NCBI RefSeq assembly: GCF_023373525.1
Contig: NZ_CP097218.1
Coordinates: 2,480,001 to 2,544,000 of the forward strand
Direction: 5' to 3'
DNA length: 64,000 bases
DNA from: Brachybacterium kimchii
Lineage (GTDB): Bacteria; Actinomycetota; Actinomycetes; Actinomycetales; Dermabacteraceae
A program made the translations under genes and the position numbers. Under the pieces are notes generated by a model that was not told the origin of the DNA, did no database searches, and saw only the letters and a program-made list of their open reading frames with translations. Of the stretch, positions 1-8,373 are shown piece after piece. The stretch's first letter is position 1; each line of letters starts with the position of its first letter.

Positions 1-648
1 GGCCTGCTGATCCCCGCGGCGATCTTCCTGATCCTCGCCGAGATCAGCGTTCCCGTCATCGCCGAGCAGCGCGGACGCACCCCTTGGCATCCCGAGCACA
101 TCACCGAGCGCTACGGCGGGTTCACCCTGATCCTGCTGGGAGAGAGCCTGCTCGCGTCCTCCCACGCGATCATCGAGGCGCGCGACGCGGAGGTCCCGCT
201 CGCGGACCTGGTCCCGCTCGGTGCCATGTGCCTGATCGTGACCGCCGCGCTGTGGTGGATCTACTTCTGGCCGCCCCACCACGAGGCGATCGGCTCGCTG
301 CGCAGCTCTCTGCTCTACGGCTACGGCCACTACGTGATCTTCGCGGCCGCGGGCGCTTTCTCCGTGGGCGTCGAGCTCGAGGTCGATGTCGCCATGGGCG
401 AGTCGGAGATCGGTCCGACGGCCGCCGCGTACGCGGTCTCCCTGCCGATCGCGATCTTCCTTGTGGGCATGTGGTGCGTGGTGATCCGCCGCTCGGCCGA
501 CGCCGTGGTGAGCGCCTCGATCGCGCTCGCGCTGCTCGTGGTGCTGATCGATCCGCTGGTGCCCCTGCCCATCGCCCTCACCACGATCGTCATGGTGCTG
601 CTCGTCGCGGTGATGGTCTGGCGCAGGCCGCGGACGTCGGCCCGCTGA
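1..648 (+). CDS. Low temperature requirement protein A (LtrA)-like membrane protein, 3' part
   Basis: The reading frame is open from base 1 and ends with TGA at 646-648, so the N-terminus lies outside the window; about 215 C-terminal residues are visible. The stretch WHPEHITERYGGF followed by TLILLGES matches the hallmark of the LtrA family, integral membrane proteins first linked to cold growth in Listeria whose biochemical role is unsettled. At least five hydrophobic segments can be read, including LIVTAALWWIYFW, YVIFAAAGAFSVGV and a closing pair before the tail RRPRTSAR. It converges with the mannitol dehydrogenase gene 63 bp downstream. The family call is firm, the function is not. Confidence 0.85.
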   Translation, partial: GLLIPAAIFLILAEISVPVIAEQRGRTPWHPEHITERYGGFTLILLGESLLASSHAIIEARDAEVPLADLVPLGAMCLIVTAALWWIYFWPPHHEAIGSLRSSLLYGYGHYVIFAAAGAFSVGVELEVDVAMGESEIGPTAAAYAVSLPIAIFLVGMWCVVIRRSADAVVSASIALALLVVLIDPLVPLPIALTTIVMVLLVAVMVWRRPRTSAR

Positions 649-711
649 CCCGCCAGCCCACGGACCCGCGGACCTGCTCTCACCCCGGCCGACGCCGCTC
701 GCCCACCGCGC

Positions 712-2289
712 TCACACCTGCGCGTGCAGCTCCTGGAGGAGGGCCCGGGCGCCGCGGGTGCGCAGCACCTCGAGCGCGTGGAGGTACGGGGTCGTGAAGG
801 CCTCGTGCTCGACGAGGTCGCCGAAGAGCTCCGCATCGCGCAGGAACGCGAGGGGGTCCTCGTCGTGCTTCGCGGCGGCGGCCATGACGCGGTCGTGCAG
901 GCGGTCGACGACGGGCCACTCCTCGCCGTTCTCGCCCGTGCCCTCGGCGTAGCGGGCCCAGGAGGCGACGATCGCCGCGCATGCGCTCACGTCGCGCCCG
1001 GCCTCGAGGTTCTCCTGGATCACGGGGACCATCCAGGTGGGGATGCGGTCGCTGGACTCGGCGGCGAGGCGGGCGAGGGTGTCGCGCACGTGCGCGTTGG
1101 AGAAGCGCGCCATGAGCTCGTCCTTGTAGGCGTCGAGGTCGATGCCGGGGACGTCGGGGACCGTGGGCGTGCCCTCCCGGTCCATGTACAGGGTGCGGGT
1201 GAAGGGGGCGAGGTCCTCGTCCTGCGCGGCCTCGTGGGCGAAGGTCTGCCCGAGCAGCAGCCCGAAGTAGGCGATGGCCTGGTGGGAGCAGTTCAGCAGG
1301 CGCAGCTTCATGAGTTCGTAGGGCTCGACGTCCTCGACCATCTGCACCCCCACCTCCTCCCAGGCCGGGCGGCCCAGGGGGAAGGAGTCCTCGAGCACCC
1401 ACTGCACGAAGTCCTCGCTGACCACGGGCCAGGCGTCCTGGACGTCGTACTCGCGGGAGATCATCTCGATGTCGGACTCGGCGGTGACCGGGGTGATCCG
1501 GTCGACCATGCAGTTGGGGAAGGCGACGTGCTCGTCGATCCACGGGGCCATGGGCGCATCGCCGTGCAGGCCGGCCTCGTCGCGCAACTGCGCATACGCG
1601 AGGATCATGCGCTTGGCGAGATCCCCGTTGCCGCGCACGTTGTCGCAGGACATGACCGTGAACGGGGGCGTGCCGGCCTCGCGGCGGCGACGCAGCGCCT
1701 CGACGAGGAAGCCGAACATCGTCTGCGGGTGGCCGACGGGCGCGTCCCCGCCGTCGGCCGCTTTGCCGGCCCCATCCCCGGCCCCGCTCCCCTCGCCGCC
1801 GAAGGCGGTGCGCAGGTCCTCGGTGACGGCGGGCGTCTCGCGCTGGAACTCGCCGGTCGAGGGGTTGTAGTTGTAGCCGCCCTCGGTGACGGTGAGGGAG
1901 ACGATGCGGGTGCTCGCATCGCTCATGCGCGCGAGCACGGCCTCCGGGTCGTCGGGCGCGAAAAGGTAGTCGGCGATCGAGCCGATCACCCGCGGGTCCT
2001 GGGTGCCGTCGGGCGCCTTCGTGACCAGGGTGTACAGCCCGTCCTGCGCGGCGAGGGCGTCGCGCATGCGTGCATCGCCGGGCAGCAGGCCCACGCCGCA
2101 CAGGGCCCAGTCGCGGTCGCGGCCGGCGCGCATGAGGCGGTCCAGGAACATCGCCTGGTGGGCGCGGTGGAAGCCGCCGACGCCGAAGTGGACGATGCCG
2201 ACGGACCTCTCCTCGAGCGGGACATCAGGGACCGGGATCCGGCCCGCGGCCGCGATCTCGGGCAGGGCGGCGGCGTTCAGGGAGGTCAT
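712..2289 (-). CDS. Mannitol dehydrogenase family protein (mannitol 2-dehydrogenase / fructuronate reductase type)
   Basis: 525 aa long-chain NAD(P)-dependent polyol dehydrogenase, expected to oxidise D-mannitol (or a related polyol) to the 2-ketose in the cytoplasm. The N-terminal dinucleotide site reads GVGGFHRAH (residues 36-44). The catalytic signature KLRLLNCSH places Lys328, Asn333 and His336 with exactly the K-x4-N-x2-H spacing known in Pseudomonas mannitol 2-dehydrogenase. The ATG at 2289 is chosen because GAAGGA precedes it and the fold begins soon after; the frame stays open far upstream without further homology. It follows the SorC-type regulator gene on the same strand and lies beside a polyol-type ABC operon, which supports mannitol, sorbitol or arabitol use. 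The exact polyol cannot be read from sequence. Confidence 0.9.
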   Translation of the reverse strand: MTSLNAAALPEIAAAGRIPVPDVPLEERSVGIVHFGVGGFHRAHQAMFLDRLMRAGRDRDWALCGVGLLPGDARMRDALAAQDGLYTLVTKAPDGTQDPRVIGSIADYLFAPDDPEAVLARMSDASTRIVSLTVTEGGYNYNPSTGEFQRETPAVTEDLRTAFGGEGSGAGDGAGKAADGGDAPVGHPQTMFGFLVEALRRRREAGTPPFTVMSCDNVRGNGDLAKRMILAYAQLRDEAGLHGDAPMAPWIDEHVAFPNCMVDRITPVTAESDIEMISREYDVQDAWPVVSEDFVQWVLEDSFPLGRPAWEEVGVQMVEDVEPYELMKLRLLNCSHQAIAYFGLLLGQTFAHEAAQDEDLAPFTRTLYMDREGTPTVPDVPGIDLDAYKDELMARFSNAHVRDTLARLAAESSDRIPTWMVPVIQENLEAGRDVSACAAIVASWARYAEGTGENGEEWPVVDRLHDRVMAAAAKHDEDPLAFLRDAELFGDLVEHEAFTTPYLHALEVLRTRGARALLQELHAQV

Positions 2290-2344
2290 GACGCATCCTT
2301 CGTCATCGGCGGATGGAGACGGGGCCGACGATACCAGCGCCTGC

Positions 2345-2355
2345 ATCAGATGAGC
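2345..2355. promoter_or_regulatory. Candidate SorC-regulator binding motif upstream of the mannitol dehydrogenase gene
   Basis: The 11-mer ATCAGATGAGC lies 55 bp upstream of the dehydrogenase start. The same word recurs at 3459-3469 and, with one change, at 3480-3490 in the regulator/ABC intergenic region. Presence in both promoter regions of one functional unit suggests a shared operator for the regulator encoded between them. This is inference from repetition; no binding data are implied. Confidence 0.5.
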
Positions 2356-2366
2356 AGCCCCTGGTC

Positions 2367-3296
2367 TCAGCCGAGCAGATCGGCGACCTGGGCCGCGAGC
2401 TCGGAGGAGAGCACGAGGTCGTCGACGAGTCCCGCACGGGCGGCTGCGACCACGGCCTCGGGATGGCCCACGGCCGGGGCCACCGCGACCACGTGGGCCC
2501 GCCTCAGCTGCTCGGCGCCGACCCCGATCACGCGCTCCTCGATGCCGGCCCGCGCGACCCGGCCCTCGGCGTCCACGAGGACGCCCGCGCACTCGGCGAC
2601 CACGCCCGCCTCGCGGGCCCTGCCGCGCTCGTCCTCGGACAGCCGGCTCCACAGGGTCGAGGCGCCGGGCCACCAGGCGCCGATCGAGACGGTCGCGACG
2701 TCGATCTCGTCGGCCGCCTCGAGGGCGGAGCGCACCTCGTCCATGCCGCGCAGGGAGGCCGCGACCTCGGGCGAGTCGACGATCAGCGGAGTGGGCAGGG
2801 CCCAGATGCCACCGCCCGCGAACGATCCGAGCGTGTGGATGAGGGCCGAGGAGTGCGCGCTCGAGTACCCGGGAGCGCTGAGCGGGCCGACGAGCTGGAC
2901 GACATCGACCCTGGGCAGGGCGTCGAGCGAGTCGGGCAGGTGCATGAGAGTGCGCGACCAGGCGACCCCGAGCCGCCCGCCGTCGTGCAGGAGGTCGGGA
3001 AGCAGCCGTCCGACCTGCCGGGCGAGGGCCGCGCGCATGGTCTCGTCCACGCGCGGGGAGGCGACGACGACGCGGGAGATGCCGAGCTTCTCGGCGAGCG
3101 GCGCAAGGTCGCGCCCCGACTCCGCCGGGTCGTGGATCTGGATCCGCACGATGCCCTGCGCGCGAGCCTCCTCGAGCATCCGCGCGACCTGGAAGCGCGA
3201 GAGCCCGTGCTCCTTGGCGATGTCCACCTTCGAGCGGTTCCGGAGGTAGTACTCGGTCGCCAGGTGCGCCTTGAGGGAGCCGTCGTCCGCGGGCAT
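2367..3296 (-). CDS. SorC/DeoR-family sugar-binding transcriptional regulator
   Basis: 309 aa. An N-terminal helix-turn-helix at about residues 23-43 (VDIAKEHGLSRFQVARMLEE) is followed by a long effector domain typical of SorC proteins, which bind phosphorylated sugars and belong to the sugar-isomerase-like fold. Readable family landmarks are the segment GGRLGVAWSRTL near residue 105 and GVGAEQLRRAHVVAVAP near the C-terminus. The ATG at 3296 has AGGAG five bases upstream. It lies between the dehydrogenase gene (same strand, 77 bp downstream) and the divergent ABC operon, so it is the obvious local regulator of both. Whether it represses or activates cannot be told; many SorC members do either depending on the ligand. 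Confidence 0.88.
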   Translation of the reverse strand: MPADDGSLKAHLATEYYLRNRSKVDIAKEHGLSRFQVARMLEEARAQGIVRIQIHDPAESGRDLAPLAEKLGISRVVVASPRVDETMRAALARQVGRLLPDLLHDGGRLGVAWSRTLMHLPDSLDALPRVDVVQLVGPLSAPGYSSAHSSALIHTLGSFAGGGIWALPTPLIVDSPEVAASLRGMDEVRSALEAADEIDVATVSIGAWWPGASTLWSRLSEDERGRAREAGVVAECAGVLVDAEGRVARAGIEERVIGVGAEQLRRAHVVAVAPAVGHPEAVVAAARAGLVDDLVLSSELAAQVADLLG

Positions 3297-3616
3297 GGGT
3301 GCTCCTGTGGATGGTCGTGGGGTCGTGGAGGGCTGCGCCGTGTCGGGCTGCAGCGCGGCGGCAGGATCCCGTGACGCCGGCCGACGCCGCGCGCCGCACC
3401 CGCGTCCCGATTCCGTTCCGCCTGTTGCTCCGCGAAGCGTATATGACTACGCTCACGAATCAGATGAGCGGAGCCGCTTATCAGATGTGCAGCGGCCCGC
3501 ACCGACCGCACCGACCACCTGCGGTCCGACTCCGACGTCGGCCCGTGGCCCCGGACCGACGTTCCAGCGCGAGACCCGTCGACACCGACGCCGACACCGC
3601 CCAGAGGGGACAGCCC
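3297..3616. promoter_or_regulatory. Divergent regulatory region with tandem SorC-type motifs
   Basis: This 320-bp gene-free stretch separates the SorC gene from the polyol ABC operon. Two copies of the motif, ATCAGATGAGC (3459-3469) and ATCAGATGTGC (3480-3490), start exactly 21 bp apart, two helical turns, on the same face of the helix. The first copy also closes a short dyad, GCTCA at 3451 with TGAGC at 3465. A relatively AT-rich patch (GTATATGACTAC, 3439-3450) just to the left may belong to a promoter. I see no ORF or RNA gene here. Confidence 0.5.
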
Positions 3617-5047
3617 ATGCCGCACCTCCGATCCCGCACCTCACCACCGCCGTCGGCCGCCCCGGCCCCAACGGCCCTCCGAACCCCCGCCTCCCGCCCG
3701 AGCCGGCGCACGGTCCTGGGCGCGAGCGCGCTCGGCGCCGGCGCGGCGACCCTGGGCCTGGCCGGATGCGGCTCGGGCAGCAGCGGCGGGAAGCAGTCCA
3801 TCGTCGTCGCGATCGTCTCGAACCCGCAGATGCAGGACGCGATCGGGCTCGTCGACCACTTCCGGGCGGACCACCCCGACGTGGACGTGCGCTTCGTGTC
3901 CCTCCCGGAGAACGAGGCCCGCGCGAAGATCACCGCGTCGGTCGCCTCGGGCGGCGGCGAGTTCGACGTCGTGATGATCTCCAACTACGAGACCCCGCTG
4001 TGGGCGAAGAACGGCTGGCTGACCGACCTGCAGCCGTTCATCGACAAGACCGACGGCTACGACCCCGAGGACTTCATCCCCACGATCCGCGAGGCCCTGA
4101 CCTCCGGGAAGTCGATGCACTCGGTGCCGTTTTACGGCGAGAGCGCGTTCCTCGTCTACCGCAAGGACCTCTTCGACGAGGCCGGGCTGACCATGCCCGG
4201 CCACCCCAGCTGGGACGACATCCGCTCCTTCGCGAAGACCCTGCACGACCCGGAGAACGGCATGTCCGGCATCGCCCTGCGCGGCCTCGCCGGCTGGGGC
4301 GAGAACCTCGCGCCCATCAACACGGCCATCAACACCTTCGGCGGCTGCTGGTTCGACATGGACTGGGCGCCGCGGCTGGACTCCGAGGAGGTCCGCGAGG
4401 CCGTCTCCACCTACGTCGACACCGTGCGCACCTGGGGCCAGCCGGGCGCGGCGACCTCCGGCTTCGGCGAGTGCCTCACCCAGTTCTCCCAGGGCAACGC
4501 GGCCATGTGGTTCGACGCCTCCTCGATGGTCTCCGGGATCGAGAACCCCGACTCCTCGACCGTGGTCGGCAAGACCGACTACACGCTCGGGCCGACGGTC
4601 GAGACCGAGTCCACCGGCTGGCTCTACTCGTGGGCGCTCGCGATCCCCGAGACCTCCACGAAGAAGCAGGCCGCCTGGGACTTCATCGCCTGGATGACCC
4701 ACCCCGACTACTTCCAGCTGGTCGGCAAGGAGGTGGGCTGGGAGGCGCTGCCCCCGGGGTCCCGCAGCTCGACCTACGAGATCCCCGAGTACAAGAAGCT
4801 CGCCGCCCACTACGCGACCCCCACCCTCGACTCGATGGACAACGCGACGCAGGAGAAGGCCATGACCCAGGAGGTCCCCTACCCCGGACTGCAGTTCGTC
4901 GGCATCCCCGAGTTCCAGGACCTGGGCACCAGGGTGGGCCAGCAGCTCTCCGCGGCGATCGCCGGCGGGCAGAGCGTCGAGGACGCCCTCTCCCAGGCGC
5001 AGACCTTCGCCGCGTCCGTCGCCCGCACCTACGGATGGGAGGGCTGA
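3617..5047 (+). CDS. Sugar/polyol ABC transporter substrate-binding lipoprotein
   Basis: 476 aa extracellular binding protein of the carbohydrate-uptake type 1 class. The N-terminus has twin arginines (SRRTVLG, residues 29-35), a hydrophobic stretch and a lipobox LAGC with Cys51 as the predicted lipidated residue, so export as a lipoprotein, possibly by Tat, is likely. The mature part shows the family pattern, for example VPFYGESAFLVYRKDLFDEAG and the C-terminal AWDFIAWMTHPDYFQ. The ATG at 3617 follows AGAGGGGAC; upstream in-frame codons give no signal peptide. It is first in an operon with two permeases (3-bp gap, then a 4-bp overlap). The dehydrogenase and SorC neighbours favour a mannitol/sorbitol/arabitol cargo. 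Confidence 0.9.
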   Translation: MPHLRSRTSPPPSAAPAPTALRTPASRPSRRTVLGASALGAGAATLGLAGCGSGSSGGKQSIVVAIVSNPQMQDAIGLVDHFRADHPDVDVRFVSLPENEARAKITASVASGGGEFDVVMISNYETPLWAKNGWLTDLQPFIDKTDGYDPEDFIPTIREALTSGKSMHSVPFYGESAFLVYRKDLFDEAGLTMPGHPSWDDIRSFAKTLHDPENGMSGIALRGLAGWGENLAPINTAINTFGGCWFDMDWAPRLDSEEVREAVSTYVDTVRTWGQPGAATSGFGECLTQFSQGNAAMWFDASSMVSGIENPDSSTVVGKTDYTLGPTVETESTGWLYSWALAIPETSTKKQAAWDFIAWMTHPDYFQLVGKEVGWEALPPGSRSSTYEIPEYKKLAAHYATPTLDSMDNATQEKAMTQEVPYPGLQFVGIPEFQDLGTRVGQQLSAAIAGGQSVEDALSQAQTFAASVARTYGWEG

Positions 5048-5050
5048 GCG

Positions 5051-6016
5051 ATGACGACCACCGCCGCAGCCGAGACCCCGCAGTCCCGCGGGAGCTCGCA
5101 GCCCCGTCGCACCGCGCCGCCGCGCGGCACCGCGCAGTCCCGGGCCGACGGATGGAGCCGGCGCCTGCCGCTCCTGCCCGCTTTCGTGTTCGTGGTGATC
5201 TGCACGCAGATCCCGTTCCTGCTGACCATCTGGTACTCGCTGCGCTCGCGCAACCTGCTGCGCCCCGAGGGCGAGGAGTTCGTGGGCCTGCAGAACTTCC
5301 TCGACATCTTCCGCGACTCCACGTTCCGCGGCGCCGCGCTGAACTCGATCCTCATCACGCTCGCGTGCGTGGCCGTCGCCCTGCTGCTGGGGCTCGGGCT
5401 GGCCCTGCTGCTGGACCGGAAGTTCCTGGGCCGCGGGATCGTGCGCACCCTGCTCATCACGCCGTTCCTCATCATGCCGGTCGCCGGCGCGATGCTCTGG
5501 TCGATCTCGATGTTCGACCCCACCTACGGACTCGTGAACTGGCTGATCTCCCTCGTGGGCGTCGGCCCCGTGGACTGGACCAGCCAGCTGCCGGTGTTCT
5601 CGATCGTGGTGGCGCTGGTGTGGCAGTGGACGCCGTTCATGATGCTCCTGCTGCTCGCGGGCCTGCAGTCGCAGACCGGCGACGTGCTCGAGGCCGCGTC
5701 GATGGACGGTGCCTCCCCGTGGCAGACGTTCCGCCACATCACGCTCCCCCACCTGCGCTTCTACATCGAGCTGTCGGTGCTGCTGGGCGCGATCTACGTG
5801 GTCAACACCTTCGACCAGATCTACCTGATGACCGCGGGCGGACCGGGCACGGCGAGCGCGAACCTGCCGTTCTACATCTACCAGCGCGCGTTCCTCGGCT
5901 TCGACATCGGCCAGTCCGCCGCGATGGGCGTGGTCACCGTCGTCGCCACCATCATCATCTCCACGCTCGCGCTGCGCCTGATCTTCCGCAGCATCAACGC
6001 CAAGGAGCAGTCATGA
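5051..6016 (+). CDS. ABC sugar transporter permease (MalF/SmoF type)
   Basis: 321 aa inner-membrane permease. About six membrane segments follow a 35-residue basic N-terminal tail, starting with LPAFVFVVICTQIPFLLTI. The cytoplasmic EAA loop, which docks the ATPase, reads EAASMDGASPWQTFRHITLP at about residue 214. The start ATG is 3 bp after the binding-protein stop and the gene overlaps the next permease by ATGA, so translation is probably coupled. It forms half of the membrane channel for the polyol importer. Confidence 0.93.
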   Translation: MTTTAAAETPQSRGSSQPRRTAPPRGTAQSRADGWSRRLPLLPAFVFVVICTQIPFLLTIWYSLRSRNLLRPEGEEFVGLQNFLDIFRDSTFRGAALNSILITLACVAVALLLGLGLALLLDRKFLGRGIVRTLLITPFLIMPVAGAMLWSISMFDPTYGLVNWLISLVGVGPVDWTSQLPVFSIVVALVWQWTPFMMLLLLAGLQSQTGDVLEAASMDGASPWQTFRHITLPHLRFYIELSVLLGAIYVVNTFDQIYLMTAGGPGTASANLPFYIYQRAFLGFDIGQSAAMGVVTVVATIIISTLALRLIFRSINAKEQS

Positions 6017-6939
6017 GCACCGTCGCCGACGCCTCCCCCGCCCCTTCGCCGCGGCCCTCGTCCGCGGGTTCGACAGCTTCCCGCGCGTCGGCCCCCGGCG
6101 CCCCCGCGATCCGCCCCAAGCGCGCCCGCGGCACCACGACCGGACGCCTGCTGGGCATCCTCGCCTGGATCGTCGGGCTGATCTTCTTCGCGCCGGTCGC
6201 GTGGATGGTGCTCACGAGCTTCAAGCAGGAGTCGCAGGCCGCGTCGAACCCGCCGACCTTCCTGTTCACCCCGACCCTCGACCAGTACAAGGCGGTGCTC
6301 GCCTCGGGCGCGGGCAGCTACCTGCTGAACTCGGTGATCGCGACGGCCTGCTCGACGCTGCTGGTGCTCGTGCTCGCCATCCCCGCCGCCTACGCGCTCA
6401 GCATCCGGCCGGTGAAGAAGACCCAGGACGTGCTGTTCTTCTTCATCTCCACGAAGATGCTGCCGGTGGTCGCGGTGATCATGCCGATCTACGTGATCGC
6501 CGGGCAGCTGCGGATGCTCGACAACCTGCTCACGCTGATCGTGCTCTACACGGCGATGAACCTGCCGATCGCGGTGTGGATGATGCGCTCGTTCTTCCTC
6601 GAGGTGCCCGGCGAGGTGCTCGAGGCGGCGTCGATCGACGGCGCCTCGCTCATGCGCACGATGCGCACGGTGCTGCTGCCGATGGTGGCCCCCGGCGTCG
6701 CGGCGACCGCGCTGATCTGCGTGATCTTCGCGTGGAACGAGTTCTTCTTCGCCCTGAACCTCACCGCCGCCAACGCCGCCACGGTGCCGATCTACCTCAT
6801 GAGCACGATGACCTCCGAGGGCCTGTTCCTCGCGCGGCTCTCCGCCGCCTCGGTCATCGCCTCCCTGCCCGTGGTGCTCGCCGGCTGGATCGCCCAGAAG
6901 CAGCTGGTGCGCGGGCTCTCGATGGGCGCGGTGAAGTAA
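6013..6939 (+). CDS. ABC sugar transporter permease (MalG/SmoG type)
   Basis: 308 aa second permease of the polyol importer. A Ser/Ala/Pro-rich cytoplasmic tail of about 45 residues precedes six membrane segments; the EAA loop reads EAASIDGASLMRTMRTVLLP at about residue 204. Its ATG overlaps the upstream TGA. No ATP-binding subunit follows: the next gene is an unrelated nuclease-like protein. In many actinomycetes a single multitasking ATPase (MsiK type) encoded elsewhere energises such importers, and I infer the same here. Confidence 0.93.
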   Translation: MSTVADASPAPSPRPSSAGSTASRASAPGAPAIRPKRARGTTTGRLLGILAWIVGLIFFAPVAWMVLTSFKQESQAASNPPTFLFTPTLDQYKAVLASGAGSYLLNSVIATACSTLLVLVLAIPAAYALSIRPVKKTQDVLFFFISTKMLPVVAVIMPIYVIAGQLRMLDNLLTLIVLYTAMNLPIAVWMMRSFFLEVPGEVLEAASIDGASLMRTMRTVLLPMVAPGVAATALICVIFAWNEFFFALNLTAANAATVPIYLMSTMTSEGLFLARLSAASVIASLPVVLAGWIAQKQLVRGLSMGAVK

Positions 6940-7123
6940 GGGGTCGCGAGGGTCTGCATTACGGTCGGAGCTCTCTCGCGCGGAGGACGTCCGTCGCGTG
7001 TCGGGTGCGGCGCGAGGGCGGCCGCGGGACTCGGTCAGGTAGGACCAGAGGCGCGACCCGGTCTGACCAGGGGAATGTGGATGATCGACCGACGCTCCGC
7101 CCCGCCGCGTGCACCCTGGGGCG

Positions 7124-8047
7124 ATGACCCGGACCCCGGAACCGCTGCCGAGCACCCTCGGGCCCGTGTTCACTGCTGCCGAGGCGTTCGCGGCCGGCGT
7201 GAGCGCTCGCCGGCTGCGGGCGCCGGACCTGGGGCGGGTGCAGCGCGGCCTCTACCGGCGGGGTCCCCGGTTCACTCCCGAGGACGTCGCGCGGGCACTG
7301 CGCTGGTCGGACGCGAGCGTGATGCTGTGCGGCCCCACCGCCGCGCAGGTCCTCGGCATGCCGCTCCCCTCAGCCCTCGATGTCGCGAACACCCAGCAGA
7401 TCCATCTCACGAGCGCCCATGCACGGCGCAGCTCGAGGATGCTGATCTGGCACCGCCTCACGATCGCCCGTGACGACGTCGTCGACGCGCAGGGATGCCG
7501 CCTCACCGGTCGGGTACGCACAGCGTTGGACCTCGTCGAGCATCTGACGCCCGACGACCTCGTCTCCGTCCTCGACCATCTGATCCGCCACCCGCGCCCC
7601 CGATTCGAGGGCCGCTCGGCTCCGTACGCGACCCCCGAGGGTCTGCGCCTCGCGATCGACTCCTCCCGACGAACCGGACGCGGGCACCTGCGCGCCGCGC
7701 TCGCGCGGGCACGGGTCGGCAGCGACTCCCCGGCCGAGACCTCGCTGAGGCTGGCGCTCGTGCGCGCCGGCATCCCCGATCCCCAGCTCAACGTCAGGGT
7801 GTGGGAGGGCGACGTCGACCTGGGGGAACCGGACCTGAGCTGGCCGGAGTGGAAGGTGTGCGTCGAGCACGAGGGCCCCAGCCACCTCACCCCCGAGCAG
7901 CTGGCGAAGGACATCCGTCGCGGCAAGCGGCGCGCGGCCCACGGGTGGATCGAGATCCGCACCGTCGCCGAGCACCTCCGCGCCGGAGGACGGCTCGCGG
8001 CGCATGAGGTGCGGGGCGCCCTCCGCTCGCGCGGGTGGGAGGGCTGA
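7124..8047 (+). CDS. AbiEi-antitoxin-like / DUF559 (Vsr-fold) hypothetical protein
   Basis: 307 aa from ATG 7124 (a GTG at 7109 would add five residues). The N-terminal 60 residues (TAAEAFAAGVSARRLRAPDL, then GRVQRGLYRRG) resemble the winged-helix start of actinobacterial AbiEi-type antitoxin-domain proteins. The C-terminal part, PEWKVCVEHEGPSHLT followed by DIRRGKRRAAHGWIEIRTV, has the spaced D/E-x-E-H-Q-D-R pattern of DUF559 Vsr-like endonuclease folds. No AbiEii nucleotidyltransferase toxin lies beside it, so it is not part of a complete type IV toxin-antitoxin pair here. It is isolated: 184 bp after the polyol operon and directly upstream of the triplicated hairpin array at 8096-8354. Function unknown. 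Confidence 0.75.
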   Translation: MTRTPEPLPSTLGPVFTAAEAFAAGVSARRLRAPDLGRVQRGLYRRGPRFTPEDVARALRWSDASVMLCGPTAAQVLGMPLPSALDVANTQQIHLTSAHARRSSRMLIWHRLTIARDDVVDAQGCRLTGRVRTALDLVEHLTPDDLVSVLDHLIRHPRPRFEGRSAPYATPEGLRLAIDSSRRTGRGHLRAALARARVGSDSPAETSLRLALVRAGIPDPQLNVRVWEGDVDLGEPDLSWPEWKVCVEHEGPSHLTPEQLAKDIRRGKRRAAHGWIEIRTVAEHLRAGGRLAAHEVRGALRSRGWEG

Positions 8048-8095
8048 GTTGAGGGGTGTGGGAGCGGGCGCCTGGGCTCTGGCTCCTGGCTCGAC

Positions 8096-8354
8096 ACGAA
8101 CAGTGCTGCGCAACGGTCGTTTTGAGCCTCCTAAACGACCACTGCGCAGCACTCAAGATCCGATCCCCACCTCAAAGCACCTCAAAGCAGGGGCCGCGCA
8201 CGAATAGTGCTGCGCAACGGTCGCTATGAGCGTCCTAAACGACCACTGCGCAGCACTCAAGGAATGGGCACCGCGCCGGAAGGCGGGCCACACACGAACA
8301 GTGCTGCGCAACGGTCGTTTTGAGCCTCCAGAACGACCATTACGCAGCACTCAA
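8096..8354. repeat. Three copies of a 61-nt hairpin-forming repeat
   Basis: Units at 8096-8156, 8200-8260 and 8294-8354. Each starts ACGAA(C/T), has a 21-nt left arm beginning AGTGCTGCGCAACGG, a loop close to TGAGCCTCCT, a 21-nt right arm ending TGCGCAGCACT in copies 1 and 2 (TACGCAGCACT in copy 3), then CAA. In copy 1 the arms pair over 19 of 21 positions, the two mismatches lying together in the middle. Copies 1 and 3 have identical left arms; copy 2 differs at the loop-proximal end. The spacers (43 and 33 bp) are unrelated. The array lies between convergent genes, so bidirectional termination is possible, but three units and conserved loops are more than that needs. Confidence 0.9.
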
Positions 8355-8373
8355 ACGCAACGTGCAGCGGGAG

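Noticed and set aside
2290..3456. Upstream extension of the mannitol dehydrogenase reading frame to about 914 residues
   Set aside because: The added part is Arg/Ala-rich nonsense antisense to nothing but in a shifted frame over the SorC gene, which has clear homology in its own frame. The dehydrogenase begins at 2289 with a good ribosome site.
3271..6012. Long plus-strand frame leading into the second sugar permease
   Set aside because: It overlaps the binding protein and first permease in another frame and has only Arg/Pro-rich composition until the permease ATG at 6013.
7109..8047. Complete type IV (AbiEi/AbiEii) toxin-antitoxin system
   Set aside because: The next gene downstream is a PfpI-type protein on the other strand and upstream is a permease; no nucleotidyltransferase toxin is present.
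8096..8354. CRISPR array
   Set aside because: Only three units, each a 61-nt self-complementary hairpin, with unequal spacers and no cas genes in the window.
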